This document shows positions 8,553 through 17,142 of a stretch of 64,000 nt of DNA, piece by piece. Origin of the DNA: Paenisporosarcina sp050269735 (GTDB lineage: Bacteria; Bacillota; Bacilli; Bacillales_A; Planococcaceae); the NCBI RefSeq assembly GCF_050269735.1, contig NZ_JBNNIX010000003.1:204954-268953 (forward strand). Reading direction: 5' to 3'. Made by a program: the position numbers and the translations under genes. Position 1 is the first letter of the stretch. Each line of letters starts with the position of its first letter. The notes below the pieces were generated by a model, which saw only the letters and a program-made list of their open reading frames with translations, was not told where the DNA came from and ran no database searches.

Positions 8553-9098
8553 GTGCACTGCTGGAAAACCATTAATGTAAAAAAACAATACGGATTTGAC
8601 CGTATTTTCATGTTATCGTCACTACTCGTCGTTGCTGTCTTTTCACTTTTTTATGTCATGCTCGAAATCCTACACGACGATCGCCTTTCGGATGATAGAT
8701 TTGCTGTTTTTTTACTCAGCTTCATGTTGTTGTATCCGGTTCATAAAAGTCTTCATTTTCTACCATTGATTGGCTATCGCAACCGCATTCACTTCTCAGT
8801 AAAGACTCAATTCAATTTCATGCCGATATTATCACTTCGAATAAAAGAGCCTGTACCGAAAAAGCGTTTCTTATTCGCTTTACTAGCTCCATTCTTTATA
8901 TTGAACAGCTTGCTTATCGCTGGAGCATTTATGTTCCCTGAATTTGGTCACTATTTTACGATGTTGCTAGCTTACCATTGTGGTCTCTGTTTGATTGATT
9001 TGTTATATATTAAAAATCTTGCCCGATCACCAAAAAAAGCGCTGATTGAAGAAACGGAAACAGGATATGAAATTCTTGTTCCTCCTGCTACAATTTAG
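8553..9098 (+). CDS. DUF3267 membrane protein (zincin-like fold, catalytic Glu not seen)
   Basis: This 181-residue protein has four or more membrane helices and occupies the B. subtilis yhaJ position between hpr and prsA. DUF3267 proteins are predicted membrane zinc peptidases with an HExxH-like helix. Here the matching helix reads PVHKSLHFLP, so the histidines are spaced correctly but the glutamate is lysine. A later AYHCGLCLIDLLYI helix also fits the family. The GTG at 8553 sits 9 nt after GGAG; the ATG at 8544 would overlap the ribosome binding site. Confidence 0.65.
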   Translation: MHCWKTINVKKQYGFDRIFMLSSLLVVAVFSLFYVMLEILHDDRLSDDRFAVFLLSFMLLYPVHKSLHFLPLIGYRNRIHFSVKTQFNFMPILSLRIKEPVPKKRFLFALLAPFFILNSLLIAGAFMFPEFGHYFTMLLAYHCGLCLIDLLYIKNLARSPKKALIEETETGYEILVPPATI

Positions 9099-9166
9099 TC
9101 GGATTGCTGTTCATTTTACCGTGATTTTGTTATGATTGTTAAGATTGGCAGAGGGGAGGAATAAAC

Positions 9167-9352
9167 GTGATTATCGCAGTAGTTGTACTGTTCTCGATTG
9201 TGTATTTATTCCAGATTAATCGCATGACTTACGCATTATGTGCGCAACGAGAAATTCCTGAAGAAAAACAAAATAAGATTTTTCGTACCATAAATGTATT
9301 GGTAACGATTTTACTTATTTCCTTTTATGTAGAAATTTTATTAACCGCATAA
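9167..9352 (+). CDS. small two-helix membrane protein
   Basis: This 61-residue protein starts with GTG 7 nt after GGGGAGGA. It has two membrane helices (about residues 2-17 and 41-59) joined by a charged loop with one cysteine (YALCAQREIPEEKQNK). I do not recognise a named family. It sits downstream of the DUF3267 gene and is followed directly by a strong terminator, so the two probably share a transcript. Confidence 0.6.
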   Translation: MIIAVVVLFSIVYLFQINRMTYALCAQREIPEEKQNKIFRTINVLVTILLISFYVEILLTA

Positions 9353-9392
9353 AAAAGTCCATTCGCCTGGCTCCAGGCAAATGGACTTTTTC
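9353..9392 (+). terminator. terminator after the small membrane protein
   Basis: AAGTCCATTCGCCTGG pairs with CCAGGCAAATGGACTT, followed by T5. Confidence 0.9.
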
Positions 9393-9561
9393 TTTTAAAA
9401 ATAAAGCATACTTTTTGAAGAAACTCACAAGTTAAGAGAGTCTCTTTGTTCAGCATAAGCGTAAGTCTGAACCGCCGTTTCAACACTTATTATAAAATCT
9501 TGTTCACTTAAGTAGATGTAACGTCAGAGTCAGTCTTTATTCGCTTGTTCTGATTTCTAAA

Positions 9562-9654
9562 TTAGCACAAGAATGCTGCACCTACGATGATCAAAAGAAT
9601 AAATAATACTACGATTAACGCAAAGCTGGATTGTTGCGGATATCCACCACTCAC
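9562..9654 (-). CDS. YjcZ-family sporulation miniprotein
   Basis: A 30-codon frame encodes a peptide beginning MSGGYPQQSSFALIVV and ending in a hydrophobic helix closed by FLC. The glycine/tyrosine-rich head followed by FALIVVLFILLIIVG is the YjcZ/YhzE signature of spore-former miniproteins. The GTG start at 9654 is preceded by GAAGGGGGTG at correct spacing. It lies just upstream of prsA on the opposite strand. Its role is unknown, but the family is expressed during sporulation. Confidence 0.82.
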   Translation of the reverse strand: MSGGYPQQSSFALIVVLFILLIIVGAAFLC

Positions 9655-9746
9655 TTCGCACACCCCCTTCCTCTTTGTTATCGTATGCTCTTGTGTTCAA
9701 CAAGCGTAGGCAAATGTGGGAACCATTTTTGTTTTTTCGTCGTTTA

Positions 9747-9755
9747 TGGTATAGT
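9747..9755 (+). promoter_or_regulatory. extended -10 promoter of prsA
   Basis: TGGTATAGT forms an extended -10 (TGnTATAGT) 38 nt before the prsA start. The -35 is weak. Confidence 0.5.
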
Positions 9756-9793
9756 AACTACGGCATCAAGAAGATAGTTAGGAGAGATTACCC

Positions 9794-10687
9794 ATGAAAA
9801 AAACTGTTTTAACACTGACTTTAGCAGCATCTGTATTGGCTTTATCAGCTTGTAATGGTGACTCAGCATCTGACGAAAAAGCAATTGTAACGTCCAAAGC
9901 TGGCGATATTACGAAAAATGAACTTTACGAAGAAATGAAAGAATCTGTTGGAAAACAAGCACTTCAAGTTTTAATTATCGAAAAGGTTTTAGCTTCAGAA
10001 TATGAAGTGACGGACAAAGAAGTAAACGCTCAATTTGACAAAGAGAAAAAAGAAATGGGCGAAAGCTTTGATCAATATCTTGAACAGCAAGGTCAAACTG
10101 AAAAGAGCTATAAAAAATACCTTCGCTTAAACTTATTACAAGAAAAAGCGATGACTGAAGATGTTAAAGTTACTGATGAAGAAGTAAAAGCTCAATACGA
10201 GAACATGAAAACTGAAATTAATGCACGTCACGTATTAGTGGCTGACGAAGCAACTGCCAAAGAAGTTAAAGCGAAGCTAGATGGTGGCGCTGACTTTGCT
10301 GCAGTAGCAAAAGAATTTTCAACTGAACAAGCAGCACAGCAATCAGGTGGAGAACTTGGTTGGTTTACTCCAGACAAAATGGTAAAAGAATTTTCTGATG
10401 CAGCATTAGCATTGGAAGTAAACAAAATCAGTGAGCCCGTTAAATCTGAATTCGGTTATCACATTATTCAAGTAACGGACAAGCGTGAAGCGGATGTTGG
10501 TTCATTCGAAGATAAAAAAGCAGAAATTACGAAGACACTAAAAATGCAAAAAGCTGATCAAACAAAATTGCTTCCTAAAGTTTCTAAGTTAATGAAAGAA
10601 GCAGATATTAAAATTAAGGATGAGGACTTAAAAGGTGCAATTGATCAACTTTTAAATCCTGAACCAGCAGAACCTGCTGCTGAATAA
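9794..10687 (+). CDS. prsA: PrsA foldase lipoprotein (PpiC-type peptidyl-prolyl isomerase)
   Basis: The 297 residues begin with a lipoprotein signal peptide and lipobox LSAC (Cys20), so the protein is anchored outside the membrane. An N-terminal chaperone region is followed by a parvulin domain at about residues 137-230 (ARHVLVADE, GGELGWFTPDKMVKEF, FGYHIIQV). It folds exported proteins. A lysine-rich C-terminal helix ends in a proline/glutamate tail. GGAGAG precedes the ATG. In B. subtilis prsA also lies beside the hpr-yha genes. Confidence 0.95.
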   Translation: MKKTVLTLTLAASVLALSACNGDSASDEKAIVTSKAGDITKNELYEEMKESVGKQALQVLIIEKVLASEYEVTDKEVNAQFDKEKKEMGESFDQYLEQQGQTEKSYKKYLRLNLLQEKAMTEDVKVTDEEVKAQYENMKTEINARHVLVADEATAKEVKAKLDGGADFAAVAKEFSTEQAAQQSGGELGWFTPDKMVKEFSDAALALEVNKISEPVKSEFGYHIIQVTDKREADVGSFEDKKAEITKTLKMQKADQTKLLPKVSKLMKEADIKIKDEDLKGAIDQLLNPEPAEPAAE

Positions 10688-10698
10688 AAATGCATGAA

Positions 10699-10729
10699 AG
10701 GTGCTTCCCATTTGAGGAAGCGCCTTTTT
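10699..10729 (+). terminator. terminator after prsA
   Basis: AGGTGCTTCC, a 7-nt loop, GGAAGCGCCT and T5. Confidence 0.88.
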
Positions 10730-10778
10730 GTTATTTCTATTTGTACTCAGCTTAATTCTTGTTTTCTTGTCACTCTTC

Positions 10779-11723
10779 CTATTCAAACGTAGGCTTGTAG
10801 AATGATCGATTGTCGAGTGGGAATAAACGCTCGGAAAACTCTCCAGAGTTTGTTTTCTTTAATGCTCGATCCAGCATATTCATTTTTGCATCAATATTAT
10901 CAATATAGTGAAGGATTTCCGCCTCGCGTAGCATTGGTTTTTTTGGACTGCCCCACTCTTCTTTTCCATGGTGTGACAAGACCATATGTTGAAGGAGCAT
11001 TACTTCTTCCCCTTCAATTTTCAATTCTTCTGCCGCTTTTGAGATTTCATTAACCATAATGGTGATATGCCCTAATAAATTCCCTTCAATCGTATAAGAG
11101 GTTGCGATTGGACCAGATAATTCAGTCACTTTTCCAACATCATGCAAAATAATGCCAGCATATAGTAAATCTTTATTCAATGAAGGGTACAAATCACATA
11201 AGGATTTACCTAGCTTCAACATAGACACGACATGATCAATTAATCCCGAGACATAATCGTGATGATTTTTTGTAGCTGCTGGATAAGTCATGATTGCTGC
11301 TTGATGTTTTTTCAGCAAATGACGTGTTATACGTTGAATTTGAGGGTTCTTCATTTCGAAGAAGAACTGCATGAGCTCCTCAAATAATACTTCTTTTGCT
11401 TTTTCCGCAGATGGAACGAGGTCACTTAAAGAAATGCCTTCATCGTCTTTTACTGCACGTATGCTTTTAATTCGTAATTGATTTTTCCCGCGATAGTGCT
11501 GAATTTCTCCACCAACCCGAACAATTGCTTCCGCATGGTACAACGTTTCGTGCTCTTCATTTGTATCCCAGAGCTTTGCTTCAATATCCCCACTTCTGTC
11601 TTGAAGAATCAGGGTCATAAAAGGATTTCCGGTTGTTGTGAAAGCTTTCGTAGATTGCTTGATTAATAGATAGTGATCGACAGTTTCGCCAACCGCTAAG
11701 CTTGTAATGCCTTTACCTTTCAT
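10779..11723 (-). CDS. yhaM: 3'-5' exoribonuclease YhaM
   Basis: The 314 residues combine an N-terminal OB-fold (DHYLLIKQSTKAFTTTGNPF through DRSGDIEAKLWD) with a C-terminal HD phosphohydrolase-like nuclease domain (LIDHVVSMLKLG, LLYAGIILHDVGK, HHGKEEWGSPKK). YhaM degrades RNA and single-stranded DNA in a metal-dependent way. Its ATG overlaps the yhaN stop by 4 bp, so it is the last gene of a translationally coupled yhaO-yhaN-yhaM operon, as in B. subtilis. Confidence 0.95.
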   Translation of the reverse strand: MKGKGITSLAVGETVDHYLLIKQSTKAFTTTGNPFMTLILQDRSGDIEAKLWDTNEEHETLYHAEAIVRVGGEIQHYRGKNQLRIKSIRAVKDDEGISLSDLVPSAEKAKEVLFEELMQFFFEMKNPQIQRITRHLLKKHQAAIMTYPAATKNHHDYVSGLIDHVVSMLKLGKSLCDLYPSLNKDLLYAGIILHDVGKVTELSGPIATSYTIEGNLLGHITIMVNEISKAAEELKIEGEEVMLLQHMVLSHHGKEEWGSPKKPMLREAEILHYIDNIDAKMNMLDRALKKTNSGEFSERLFPLDNRSFYKPTFE

Positions 11724-14611
11724 ACCGACGACACTCTCCTTTCCTTATGCATCGATGCCACATCAATGATGTGTGCATGAGTCCAAATTGTTGTCATCTC
11801 TTCATGACATGTGAAATATAAAAATTGATGCTGTTTTTCTAAATCTGTCATTAATTGTACCATTTGTTTCACACGGAAACGATCGAAATGAACAAAAGGA
11901 TCATCCATGACTAAAGGAAAAGGAACAGAATTAAGCAGTGACTCTGCCAATGCAAATCGCATCGCAATATATGCTTGTTCTTTAGTTGCCTGGCTCAATT
12001 CAACAATTTGATATCGCATGCCTTTTTCATGAACCACTTCGAAAGTTCCCGAATCGTTCACTTCTAAAGTTTCATATCGCCCATTTGTTAGGTGTTTGAA
12101 AAATTGCTGGGCCTTTTCTAGTACGGTAGGGAGTCGATTTTCTTTCAAGTTGCTTATTGTTTGCTTGATGGCTTCTGAAACAGCTTTGTTGACTGACCAT
12201 TTATAGGCTAGTTCAGCAAGCTCAGTTTTCTTCTGTTCCAATTTTTGAAGTGTATCTCCATAATGCTCATCACTCAGCATGGAGGTGGTTTGCTGACGGA
12301 GCAAGGCTTTTTCCTCTAATAAATCATGTCGGGAACTAGAAAGCTTGTCCGCTTGTTCTATCATATGAGCCATATAGGCTTCTTGTTCCTGATCTTCTCC
12401 CAAAGATGTGGAGATTTCTCCGATTGATTGGAGTTGAGCTTGAATCGATTGAAGTTCCTGTAACAGGGATTGTTTCAAACGGAATGCAACATCCGCTTGA
12501 TAAAAATCATGTTCGGAATCAACTTGCGCCTCGTTCCATAGCTTTTGTATTTCTTCTGAATGTGCATGAAGTAATTTCTCTTTTTCTGTGAGCTGGACTT
12601 TCCAATCTTTCATGTTCTCTTGATAAATTTCATGCTCTCTTCGTTTTCCTTTAACCGTGTTAAAGAGTTCTCGCAAACGATGATAGGCATGCTCTTTGGA
12701 AAGCGCTTCACCCGTTGCATCAGACATTTCTTCAAGTCTTGCCTTGATATTTTCTTCCAGCGATTGAACTTCAGTAGTCTTTTGTGAAATCATTTGCTGG
12801 TGTTCCTGAATATGGCGAATGCGTTTAAAGAGTTCCGGGAACAATCGTGGATGCAGTAACTCTGTAAATCCATGAAGTTTCAGGAAATCAGATAATGCCT
12901 CTTTCGTTTCTTTTTGTTTTTCTTCTTCCATATTTAGGCTATGTTCAATGTTCAATATCACACGTTGTTGATCTTGGTATTTTTGTTTAAGCTGATCCAA
13001 ACGCTCGTTATACAATCTTACTTGATTAGCCAAATGCTCAGCTTTGGACAACTCCTCTTCCAATGTTACAATCTGCGAAGAATAATCGACTGCCTCCCTA
13101 TCAGGTGACACATTCATTTTTTTCAGAAGGACAAAGATGAGTCCTGCTAACATCATGCCTCCGATCGCAAATATCCAATTCCCTGAAAAGATTGCTCCCA
13201 TAATTCCCGCGATAAAGATTAGTGCCGTGATGATGTGGGGGATGTTTGTATCCATTTTTGCCGGTTGTTTCTCTAGTTTCTGACGGGCTTTCAACTCTGA
13301 TACTTCTCTTATCAGTTTTTGCACATTCTCACTTTTATGCAGTTCTTTTTCAGTTGGAGCTGTCGCACGGAGTTGCTCTATTCTCCGTTCAGTCTCTTCT
13401 TTTTCGATTTTTATTCGATCACAGCTCTGTAGTTCAAAACGAATATTTTCTTCAGCTTGCTGTAAACGATGCATCACTTGTTGGAAGAATTCTTCATTTT
13501 GAAGTGACACATCCATTTCCAACACTTGAGCAAAATGGTATTTGTCCTTGATTCCAAGCATGCGTCCTTGTTGCTGTATATCCAGCTTAACTTGGTCAAG
13601 TTCGCTAACCAGCTGTTGCTTACGAAGCATCCAGTGGTGCCACTCAGATTCTTTAGCCAATAGTTCTTCCAAACTTCTTGTTTGCTCGACCGACCACAAT
13701 TCATTGGCTTGCTGCTGCTGTAGCTGAATTGACTGTTGAAGTCGTTCCAATTGAATTCGCACTTCATGCATGCGGTCCTTAATTGTTTCATATCGACGAA
13801 TACCATCTACTGGGAAAGCCGATTGCTGAATATCCGCCAGTTCTGACTGCAGATGGTTCAGTCTGTCCATTAAAGGTTTGGCTTGACGATGTTTGGCAAA
13901 CTGTTCATTTTGATATTTGAGTTTCAACTCAGCACTGTTTAATGTTTCAAGCTCTCTATCTATTTCAGCAATACGTAAAATGGACGGTTCATATTGATCA
14001 AATTTCGTTCGTGCTTCTTTGAGCGACTGATCCAGTAAACGAATTTCTTCTATCTTTACATTCATTTCTGGATTTTTTCCAGATTTTTTAAATAAGCTAT
14101 TCAACTCTTTAGTCGCCCGTTGTTCAAGTCTAGCTAAAGAGTCGACTCCCGTTGTTCCTGAAGACAGGAGTGTCCTGCTAAGTTCTTCTTCGGTCATCTT
14201 GTCAAAGTTTTGTAATTGATGAATAGAAAAGGAAAAAATCGATTCAAACGAGTTCCGGTCATAGCGGTAAAGAACTTTTTTTAATGATTCTTCTTGACCT
14301 CTCGAGCCATCTTCAAAATAAACCGTTACATCACCCGCGGATTTCCCTTTGACTCGTTCAATTACTACGTCTCCAAACTCACCATGTTTGATGTAAACTT
14401 GTCCCCCATATCTTCCCCCACCTTTTGGTTCATACCTCATTTGGGTTTGATTACGAAGTGGAAAGCCAAAAAGAATCGATAAAATGAATTGTTGAATGGT
14501 TGTTTTTCCCGCTTCATTCCATCCATAAAATACATTAATTCCATCTTTCAACTCGATTGTCACATCTTCATGCTGTCCGAAGCCATAAATCACTAGTTTT
14601 TGAATTTGCAT
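11720..14611 (-). CDS. yhaN: SbcC/Rad50-like ATPase YhaN with central membrane hairpin
   Basis: This 963-residue SMC-like ATPase has a Walker A at residues 30-38 (GWNEAGKTT), two long coiled-coil arms and a C-terminal ABC half with MDDPFVHFDR. At the place where Rad50 has its zinc hook there are two hydrophobic helices (about residues 455-495, IITALIFIAGIMGAIF and IGGMMLAGLIFVLL), so the arms appear tethered to the membrane. It probably works with the YhaO nuclease on DNA ends. The role in vivo is poorly defined. Confidence 0.93.
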   Translation of the reverse strand: MQIQKLVIYGFGQHEDVTIELKDGINVFYGWNEAGKTTIQQFILSILFGFPLRNQTQMRYEPKGGGRYGGQVYIKHGEFGDVVIERVKGKSAGDVTVYFEDGSRGQEESLKKVLYRYDRNSFESIFSFSIHQLQNFDKMTEEELSRTLLSSGTTGVDSLARLEQRATKELNSLFKKSGKNPEMNVKIEEIRLLDQSLKEARTKFDQYEPSILRIAEIDRELETLNSAELKLKYQNEQFAKHRQAKPLMDRLNHLQSELADIQQSAFPVDGIRRYETIKDRMHEVRIQLERLQQSIQLQQQQANELWSVEQTRSLEELLAKESEWHHWMLRKQQLVSELDQVKLDIQQQGRMLGIKDKYHFAQVLEMDVSLQNEEFFQQVMHRLQQAEENIRFELQSCDRIKIEKEETERRIEQLRATAPTEKELHKSENVQKLIREVSELKARQKLEKQPAKMDTNIPHIITALIFIAGIMGAIFSGNWIFAIGGMMLAGLIFVLLKKMNVSPDREAVDYSSQIVTLEEELSKAEHLANQVRLYNERLDQLKQKYQDQQRVILNIEHSLNMEEEKQKETKEALSDFLKLHGFTELLHPRLFPELFKRIRHIQEHQQMISQKTTEVQSLEENIKARLEEMSDATGEALSKEHAYHRLRELFNTVKGKRREHEIYQENMKDWKVQLTEKEKLLHAHSEEIQKLWNEAQVDSEHDFYQADVAFRLKQSLLQELQSIQAQLQSIGEISTSLGEDQEQEAYMAHMIEQADKLSSSRHDLLEEKALLRQQTTSMLSDEHYGDTLQKLEQKKTELAELAYKWSVNKAVSEAIKQTISNLKENRLPTVLEKAQQFFKHLTNGRYETLEVNDSGTFEVVHEKGMRYQIVELSQATKEQAYIAMRFALAESLLNSVPFPLVMDDPFVHFDRFRVKQMVQLMTDLEKQHQFLYFTCHEEMTTIWTHAHIIDVASMHKERRVSSV

Positions 14612-14620
14612 GGAAAGTAC

Positions 14621-15841
14621 TCACTCCTTTCCTATCAGATCTTTTTGGATAATTGAACGAGCCTCTAAGTGTATGGCCTCATAATCGTCATCCGTTAAAT
14701 TTTCCATATAACGGCTTAGTCTAGGATGTTGATAAACATCACTGACAATTTCTTTCCATTGTTTTGCATCCCATGTGTCCATGATAGAAATGACATGTTC
14801 AGTCAGCCCACTCGATTCCATTTCAAGAGCTTCTGAAACATCCATTGTGATAGCGTGTATCCAAATATATGGATCCTTCAGTTCTTGCGTCTCTCGTACC
14901 ATCGATAGCCATTCCTCCATTGGGGTGGCATCGAGCATCGAGAGCGTATCGGCATCCACATCAGTTAAATGGATTTCCACTACGCCGGCACCATTTTCAT
15001 TACGGAAATTTTCTATAGCTGAATCAATGATTTCAAACCACTCATTTGCATGAACAACTTCAGTACACGAACAATTGATTTGATCATAGGTTATGGTTGA
15101 AGTCGGTATAAAAGTTAATTGTGTGTTCCCTTTTTCAAGTGTTACATCATAGAACCCTTTTGTACCTTTTTCGTTCCGATGACGACTTTGAATATTCCCT
15201 GGATAAACAATAGGGGGTTCGAGGTGAAGAATTTGACTTTTATGAATATGACCGAGCGCCCAGTAATCATAATTTTTGCTAATAAGTTGATCTTTAGTGA
15301 AGGGCGAGTAAACAGCATGTGTGGTATCTCCTGCCAAACTGCCGTGAAGCATACCTATATTAAATGAATCTGTTTGAACTGCATCTTCATATCTAGCAAT
15401 CATAGAATCTTTTACATGTCGTTCTTTATAACTGAAACCACTTATGTATACATCTTGTTGACGGATTTGAAGTTTAACCTTCTCTACTTGCTCCGGAAAT
15501 ACATGGACATTTTCCGGAAGTTGAAAACGTGTCCATTTTCCTGCAAGGTGATCATGATTGCCGTAACAAATAAATACAGGAATTTGATGACGGTTCAGCA
15601 TTTCCATTCCTTCCTGAAACTTATGCTGTGCACGTAGACTGCGATCTTCTCCATCATATATATCCCCGACAATTAAGACGAAATCCGGCTTTTCCTGAAC
15701 GGCGGTTTGAATAAGTGTTTGAAAAGCTCTAAACGTGCTGTCACGAAGTGTCTTTAACTGATGATCCGGCATTGAGGTAACACCTTTAAACGGACTATCC
15801 AGATGCAGGTCAGCTGCGTGAAAAAAACGTATGGATGTCAT
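14621..15841 (-). CDS. yhaO: SbcD/Mre11-like metallophosphoesterase YhaO
   Basis: The 406 residues carry the full Mre11-type motif series: AADLHLDSPF, VGDIYDGED, YGNHDHLAG, MLHGSLAGD and ALGHIHKSQ, which bind two metals for nuclease activity. A C-terminal cap region follows. It begins the yhaO-yhaN-yhaM operon, 9 nt before yhaN, with AAAAGGAGGG ahead of the ATG. A LexA-like box lies in its promoter, which fits a DNA-repair role; as I recall, B. subtilis yhaONM is a reported SOS member. Confidence 0.93.
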   Translation of the reverse strand: MTSIRFFHAADLHLDSPFKGVTSMPDHQLKTLRDSTFRAFQTLIQTAVQEKPDFVLIVGDIYDGEDRSLRAQHKFQEGMEMLNRHQIPVFICYGNHDHLAGKWTRFQLPENVHVFPEQVEKVKLQIRQQDVYISGFSYKERHVKDSMIARYEDAVQTDSFNIGMLHGSLAGDTTHAVYSPFTKDQLISKNYDYWALGHIHKSQILHLEPPIVYPGNIQSRHRNEKGTKGFYDVTLEKGNTQLTFIPTSTITYDQINCSCTEVVHANEWFEIIDSAIENFRNENGAGVVEIHLTDVDADTLSMLDATPMEEWLSMVRETQELKDPYIWIHAITMDVSEALEMESSGLTEHVISIMDTWDAKQWKEIVSDVYQHPRLSRYMENLTDDDYEAIHLEARSIIQKDLIGKE

Positions 15842-15862
15842 AAGTTCCCTCCTTTTAAAAAT

Positions 15863-15876
15863 AGAATATTTGTTCT
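15863..15876 (-). promoter_or_regulatory. LexA (SOS) box candidate in the yhaO promoter
   Basis: AGAACAAATATTCT on the minus strand resembles the Gram-positive LexA box GAAC-N4-GTTC with one half-site change. It lies between a TAAAAT -10 (15878-15883) and the yhaO ribosome binding site. Confidence 0.55.
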
Positions 15877-15984
15877 TATTTTATCATTCACATGCAATAA
15901 TTGCTACTCGTCTGAAGGGCAGTGGCAAGATTCATTGATTATAGAAAAATTATATAAATAGTAAAAGATCTGTTAATCTTGTTA

Positions 15985-16103
15985 GCTGATTTGCGTTCCA
16001 GGTGAACGCTTTCCGCGGGCGGTCCGTGAGTCTCGTTACACTGAGGGATCTCACCTAGACACGCTTATCCCGACGAAGTCGCCGCCTTCCACTACAATCG
16101 CCA
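15985..16103. repeat. Bacillales-type interspersed intergenic repeat
   Basis: The segment starts GCTGATTTGCGTTCCAGGTG, contains CGCTTTCCGCGGGCGG and GGGATCTCACCTAGAC, and ends at CGCCGCCTTCCACT. I recognise this wording as a repeat scattered in intergenic regions of many Bacillaceae and Planococcaceae. It is imperfectly palindromic. The rest of the 600-bp gap 15842-16442 holds the yhaO promoter and a hairpin (ACTATCAATT/AATTGATAGT, 16295-16322) but no gene I can support. Confidence 0.7.
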
Positions 16104-16442
16104 AATAAAACAGTAATATAATGTGCTTCCTATTTAGTTTTATGGAGCTTACTACGACGACTAATTGTGGAGGAATAGGTTCAGCGCAGAATCCCTTGCA
16201 ATCAAAATCAACATTCATAAAACAAAGAAAGCAGGACATGTTATTAACGGGTTCTTCTTCTGAGACGCAAAAACTTAAAACACATCACAAGAGAACTATC
16301 AATTCGCAATCAAATTGATAGTCCTTAGTTCCCTTTTTACTATATCTTAAATGGGAAGTTTTGGTATATTAAAAAGAAGAGGGTTTTTTTATCTATATAA
16401 CGCATTAATTGAAGAAGATGCTTAGTGGATTGGAGTGTTTTT

Positions 16443-17054
16443 ATGAAGAAGATTTTGTTAACTTCCTCTGGTTTTGACAATGAGCATATTTGTGGTGCTT
16501 TTATACAACTTATCCCTTCACCAATTGAGTTTTTAACGACGTGTATAATTACAACAGCTTCATCTAATTGGAAGGAGAGAAATAAAAATGCCATCTTCAC
16601 TAAATTTTTTTTAGAAAAACTAGGTTTTAAAGAAGTACAATTTGTGGATGTGGAGTTTGAAGATGCTAATCTTTTAAGGAACTTTGATGTAATTTATCTT
16701 AGTGGAGGAAATCCCTTTTATTTGTTTCACTTCTTAAAGAAAAGTGGTGCAGATGAAGTTATAAAACAAATGAGTGAAGAAGGAAAAATTATCGTGGGTA
16801 CAAGTGCAGGAGCACTAGTATTAGGTCCAAGTATAAAAATAATCGATTTACTACATAACGATTGGAATAATGTGAATTTGACTAATTTAGGAGGGTTAAA
16901 ATTAGTGGATTTTTCTATTTGTGCTCATTATCAACTTTACCAAGACAAAGAATTTCATATAGATAATTTAGAACAAGAATGCGACTATACCATTCAACGA
17001 TTAAATGATGGTGAAGGTATATTGGTCTTAGGTGATAAGTTTGTAAGAATATGA
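16443..17054 (+). CDS. peptidase E family (S51) protein
   Basis: The 203-residue cytosolic protein has the S51 class-I glutamine-amidotransferase-like fold. Visible motifs are YLSGGNPFYLFHFLK, the nucleophile elbow GTSAGALVLGP, and a downstream histidine in SICAHYQLY. Family members hydrolyse N-terminal Asp-X dipeptides, although many Firmicutes members are untested. The ATG at 16443 follows TTGGAGTG. The gene is visibly more AT-rich than its neighbours and interrupts yha synteny between yhaO and yhaP, so horizontal gain is plausible. Confidence 0.78.
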   Translation: MKKILLTSSGFDNEHICGAFIQLIPSPIEFLTTCIITTASSNWKERNKNAIFTKFFLEKLGFKEVQFVDVEFEDANLLRNFDVIYLSGGNPFYLFHFLKKSGADEVIKQMSEEGKIIVGTSAGALVLGPSIKIIDLLHNDWNNVNLTNLGGLKLVDFSICAHYQLYQDKEFHIDNLEQECDYTIQRLNDGEGILVLGDKFVRI

Positions 17055-17061
17055 TGATAAC

Positions 17062-17096
17062 AAAAAACACTGAGATTATATACTCAGTGTTTTTTA
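17062..17096. terminator. bidirectional terminator between the peptidase E gene and yhaP
   Basis: AAAAAACACTGAG pairs with CTCAGTGTTTTTT around an 8-nt loop. Confidence 0.9.
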
Positions 17097-17142
17097 TATC
17101 TTATCGTTGACATGTTTTACCCACTTTTTCGAGTAATTCTAT

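Noticed and set aside
16051..16318. Two short open frames in the yhaO-peptidase E gap
   Set aside because: One runs through the interspersed repeat and the other lacks a ribosome binding site. Neither shows protein-like constraint.
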